From: an uncultured Lachnospiraceae bacterium
GTDB taxonomy: Bacteria; Bacillota; Clostridia; Lachnospirales; Lachnospiraceae
Assembly (NCBI GenBank): GCA_910576975.1
Contig: CAJTJY010000007.1
Span: 47,710 to 111,709, forward strand
DNA length: 64,000 bases
Direction of reading: 5' to 3'
The position numbers were made by a program, and so were the translations under genes. Below are positions 62,545 to 64,000 of this stretch, piece after piece (position 1 is the first letter of the stretch; each line of letters begins with the position of its first letter). The notes under the pieces are model-generated. The model had not been told where the DNA came from, ran no database searches, and saw nothing but the letters and a program-made list of their open reading frames with translations.

Positions 62545-63333
62545 ATGTATGAAGGCGCACTCCAATTTATTTCTTTTGTGTATGCCAAAAATAAGATGGA
62601 TGATGCAAAATCGGTCTTCTTTTCAATAACAGAATGCGTAAAATTATATTTATCATTCACTAAATTTTCATCTAAACTGATAAGATGTTTGGAAATTTAT
62701 CTTAGTGATTATGTATCTAATTTAAGAGTTGATAAGCTGCTTCCCGATATAAAAGAATTACCTTTTATAAATAAGGTGCTGTCATTCAATTACACAAGTA
62801 CATATGAAAACTACTATGGTGAATTCCCTTATGAAATAGATTATACTCACGGTAAAGCAGCAATAGAGAATACAATGGATACCAATAACATAGTTCTTGG
62901 AATTGATGAGTATTTGAAAGGGGACGAGAAAAATCAGAATACAGAATTTATTGAGTTTAAAAAGTATTTTCAAAGAATTCATAAAGAGACAGGCAGCTTA
63001 TATAAATTGTGGTTAAATAAAATGGAAGAACAGGAACAGATTAAAGAAATTACTTCAGTACGGAAGGATAATGATGGAACTATAAGTTATGTTGAAGAAT
63101 ACGCTACATGCCATAAAGTATTCTTTTTCGGACATTCTTTGGATGTTACAGATCGAGATATTATTAGGGAATTTATCTTAGCGGATAGAGTTCAGACAAC
63201 AATTTTTTATGTAGATAGGACGGATTATGGTAAGAAAATAACTAATTTGGTAAAGGTTATTGGGCAAGATGAATTGATCAGGCGTACAGGAGGAAAAACA
63301 AAAACATTTCAAAAAATAACTAAGGAGGCATAA
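62545..63333 (+). pseudogene. 5'-truncated AbiH-family abortive-infection gene
   Basis: A 262-codon frame matches the C-terminal two thirds of AbiH proteins (PF14253): VLSFNYTSTYENYYG, YTHGKAAIENTMDTNNIVLG, YFQRIHKETGSLYKLWL and FFFGHSLDVTDRDIIREFI. The N-terminal 90 or so residues with the NGFD-LAHG motif are missing. The frame begins at the ribosome site of the divergent helicase gene, marking a junction. AbiH blocks phage growth in Lactococcus by an unknown way. An intact shorter product is possible but unlikely to be active. Confidence 0.7.
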
Positions 63334-63336
63334 TAC

Positions 63337-63789
63337 ATGGGACTATATAAAGAGATTATGGAAGCGGCAGAAATAGTGCGTAAAGATGATAACCTTGACT
63401 TATATAAAAAACTGTTAGATTTAAGTTCGAAGGCACTTGATTTGCAGGAAGAAATTTCAAGGTTGAGAGAAGATAACGGGGAATTAAAAAAGAAAAAAGA
63501 CATTTCTGAAAAAATAGTACGGCATAAATTGCCATATGTGACGCTGAAAGATGATTTGAATGATTTGTATTATTGTTCTCATTGCTGGGATGGCGAACAG
63601 ATAGTTATACAACTCAATTGTGCAGATAATGGATGTTTTGAGTGTCCGCATTGTCATGCAAAAGGGTTATATGATACAGAAAAAATAAGCAATATCATAA
63701 AAGGAAAGCTGAAAATATTGCCAATACGAATAGAAGTTTGCACCGTAAAATTATTTTTGATGGGTATTGATGTTTTATTGAGGCTGTAA
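63337..63789 (+). CDS. Coiled-coil zinc-ribbon protein, 3' end altered by insertion
   Basis: This is a 150-residue frame with AGGAGG upstream (inside the AbiH end). It has an N-terminal helix pair (LYKEIMEAAEIVRKDDNLDL, LQEEISRLREDNGELKKK), then a zinc ribbon: YYCSHCWDGEQ and CFECPHCHAKGLYD (residues about 84-115). Proteins of this type are frequent beside mobile or defence genes in Firmicutes, and their function is unknown. The last codons (LLRL then stop) fall in GAGGCTGTAAAAAATTTTGT, which looks like an insertion-sequence end, so the natural C-terminus is probably lost. Confidence 0.65.
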   Translation: MGLYKEIMEAAEIVRKDDNLDLYKKLLDLSSKALDLQEEISRLREDNGELKKKKDISEKIVRHKLPYVTLKDDLNDLYYCSHCWDGEQIVIQLNCADNGCFECPHCHAKGLYDTEKISNIIKGKLKILPIRIEVCTVKLFLMGIDVLLRL

Positions 63790-64000
63790 AAAATTTTGTG
63801 TCTATGGGTAAAAATCTTTTTTGATAAGAATTAGATATGTAAACATTTGCTGTCGAATCGTATTGGTTTTATGTTGTCGAATTTCTTCCTTGATAATAGT
63901 ATTGCCAGTCTGCTTATGTTTATACATGTATTTTGATTTTTCTGCATACCAATCAGGCATTAGCAGCAGGAAGATTTTACGTGGGCTCTGCCCACACCCG
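63781..64000 (-). mobile_element. Putative insertion-sequence end with partial ORF
   Basis: GGCTGTAAAAAATTTTGTGT at 63782-63801 resembles terminal repeats of IS256-type elements in Clostridia. Just inside, a minus-strand frame open to the window edge ends at TAG (63804-63802) and reads PRKIFLLLMPDWYAEKSKYM then KHKQTGNTIIKEEIRQHK. It is not matched to a known transposase by eye. GTGGGC/GCCCAC forms a hairpin at the window end. Confidence 0.35.

Noticed and set aside
1..64000. CRISPR array
   Set aside because: No regularly spaced identical repeats with unique spacers were seen; the W-Q coding repeats and the palindromes do not have that form.

Overview
The window looks like chromosome of a motile, anaerobic gut Firmicute of the Lachnospiraceae (Clostridia) type. 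Pointers are AGGAGG-type ribosome sites, TTGACA/TATAAT-like promoters, a flagellin, an MCP and a FlxA-like protein, the FeFe-hydrogenase maturases HydE and HydG, a GH112 galacto-N-biose/lacto-N-biose phosphorylase, many OmpR-type two-component systems and FtsX-type exporters. The species cannot be fixed from sequence alone. Most genes lie on the minus strand.

Layout. 1-9.1 kb: a TTG-started protein with a W-Q repeat tail (cut by the window edge), an AI-2E family exporter, an aconitase-family hydratase and an OmpR/histidine kinase pair. 9.2-13.2 kb: gene relics, three tandem Uma2 nucleases with a duplicated leader, a D-2-hydroxyacid dehydrogenase and a broken YoeB toxin relic. 13.2-17.9 kb: a coiled-coil protein, a FlxA-like protein and a bPH2 pair. 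18-24 kb: hydE-hydG behind a long structured leader, a surface 5'-nucleotidase and a DUF362 ferredoxin-like protein. 24-28 kb: an AgrA/AgrC-like LytTR pair with a tiny downstream gene carrying an A_AAA_AAG heptamer, and a zinc-ribbon protein. 28-34.2 kb: a phosphate block (Na/Pi cotransporter, phoP, phoR, Ca/Na exchanger) behind a four-hexamer PhoP-box-like array. 34.4-42.4 kb: tyrS, GH112 phosphorylase, lone trpB directly after flagellin, and an rRNA m5C methyltransferase. 42.7-49.5 kb: PepSY proteins with their two-component system, an MCP and a MATE pump. 49.7-52.5 kb: tRNA-Cys, tRNA-Glu and a TetR/ABC/FtsX operon.

52.8-64 kb is an AT-rich accessory block that resembles a decaying defence island. 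Its intact centrepiece is a small HTH gene followed by one 1246-residue polypeptide that joins a C5-cytosine methyltransferase, an NPPF-type N6-adenine methyltransferase and a C-terminal HNH nuclease. Around it are broken genes: a response-regulator relic and a frameshifted hybrid kinase, an AAA+ ATPase whose Walker A threonine is alanine, a UvrD-like helicase with a nonsense codon, a frameshift and no motifs V/VI, a 5'-truncated AbiH gene, and a zinc-ribbon gene that ends inside a putative insertion-sequence terminus.

A family of large imperfect palindromes (ends like GAGTTTCCCCATTTTGTAATT, core like AGGCTGTCGCAC) is scattered through the intergenic spaces (about 5.6, 9.4, 20.8, 35.7, 40.7 and 52.7 kb), with other palindromes at 14.6, 42.6 and 57.3 kb. 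In one case the repeat supplies the end of a protein-coding gene.
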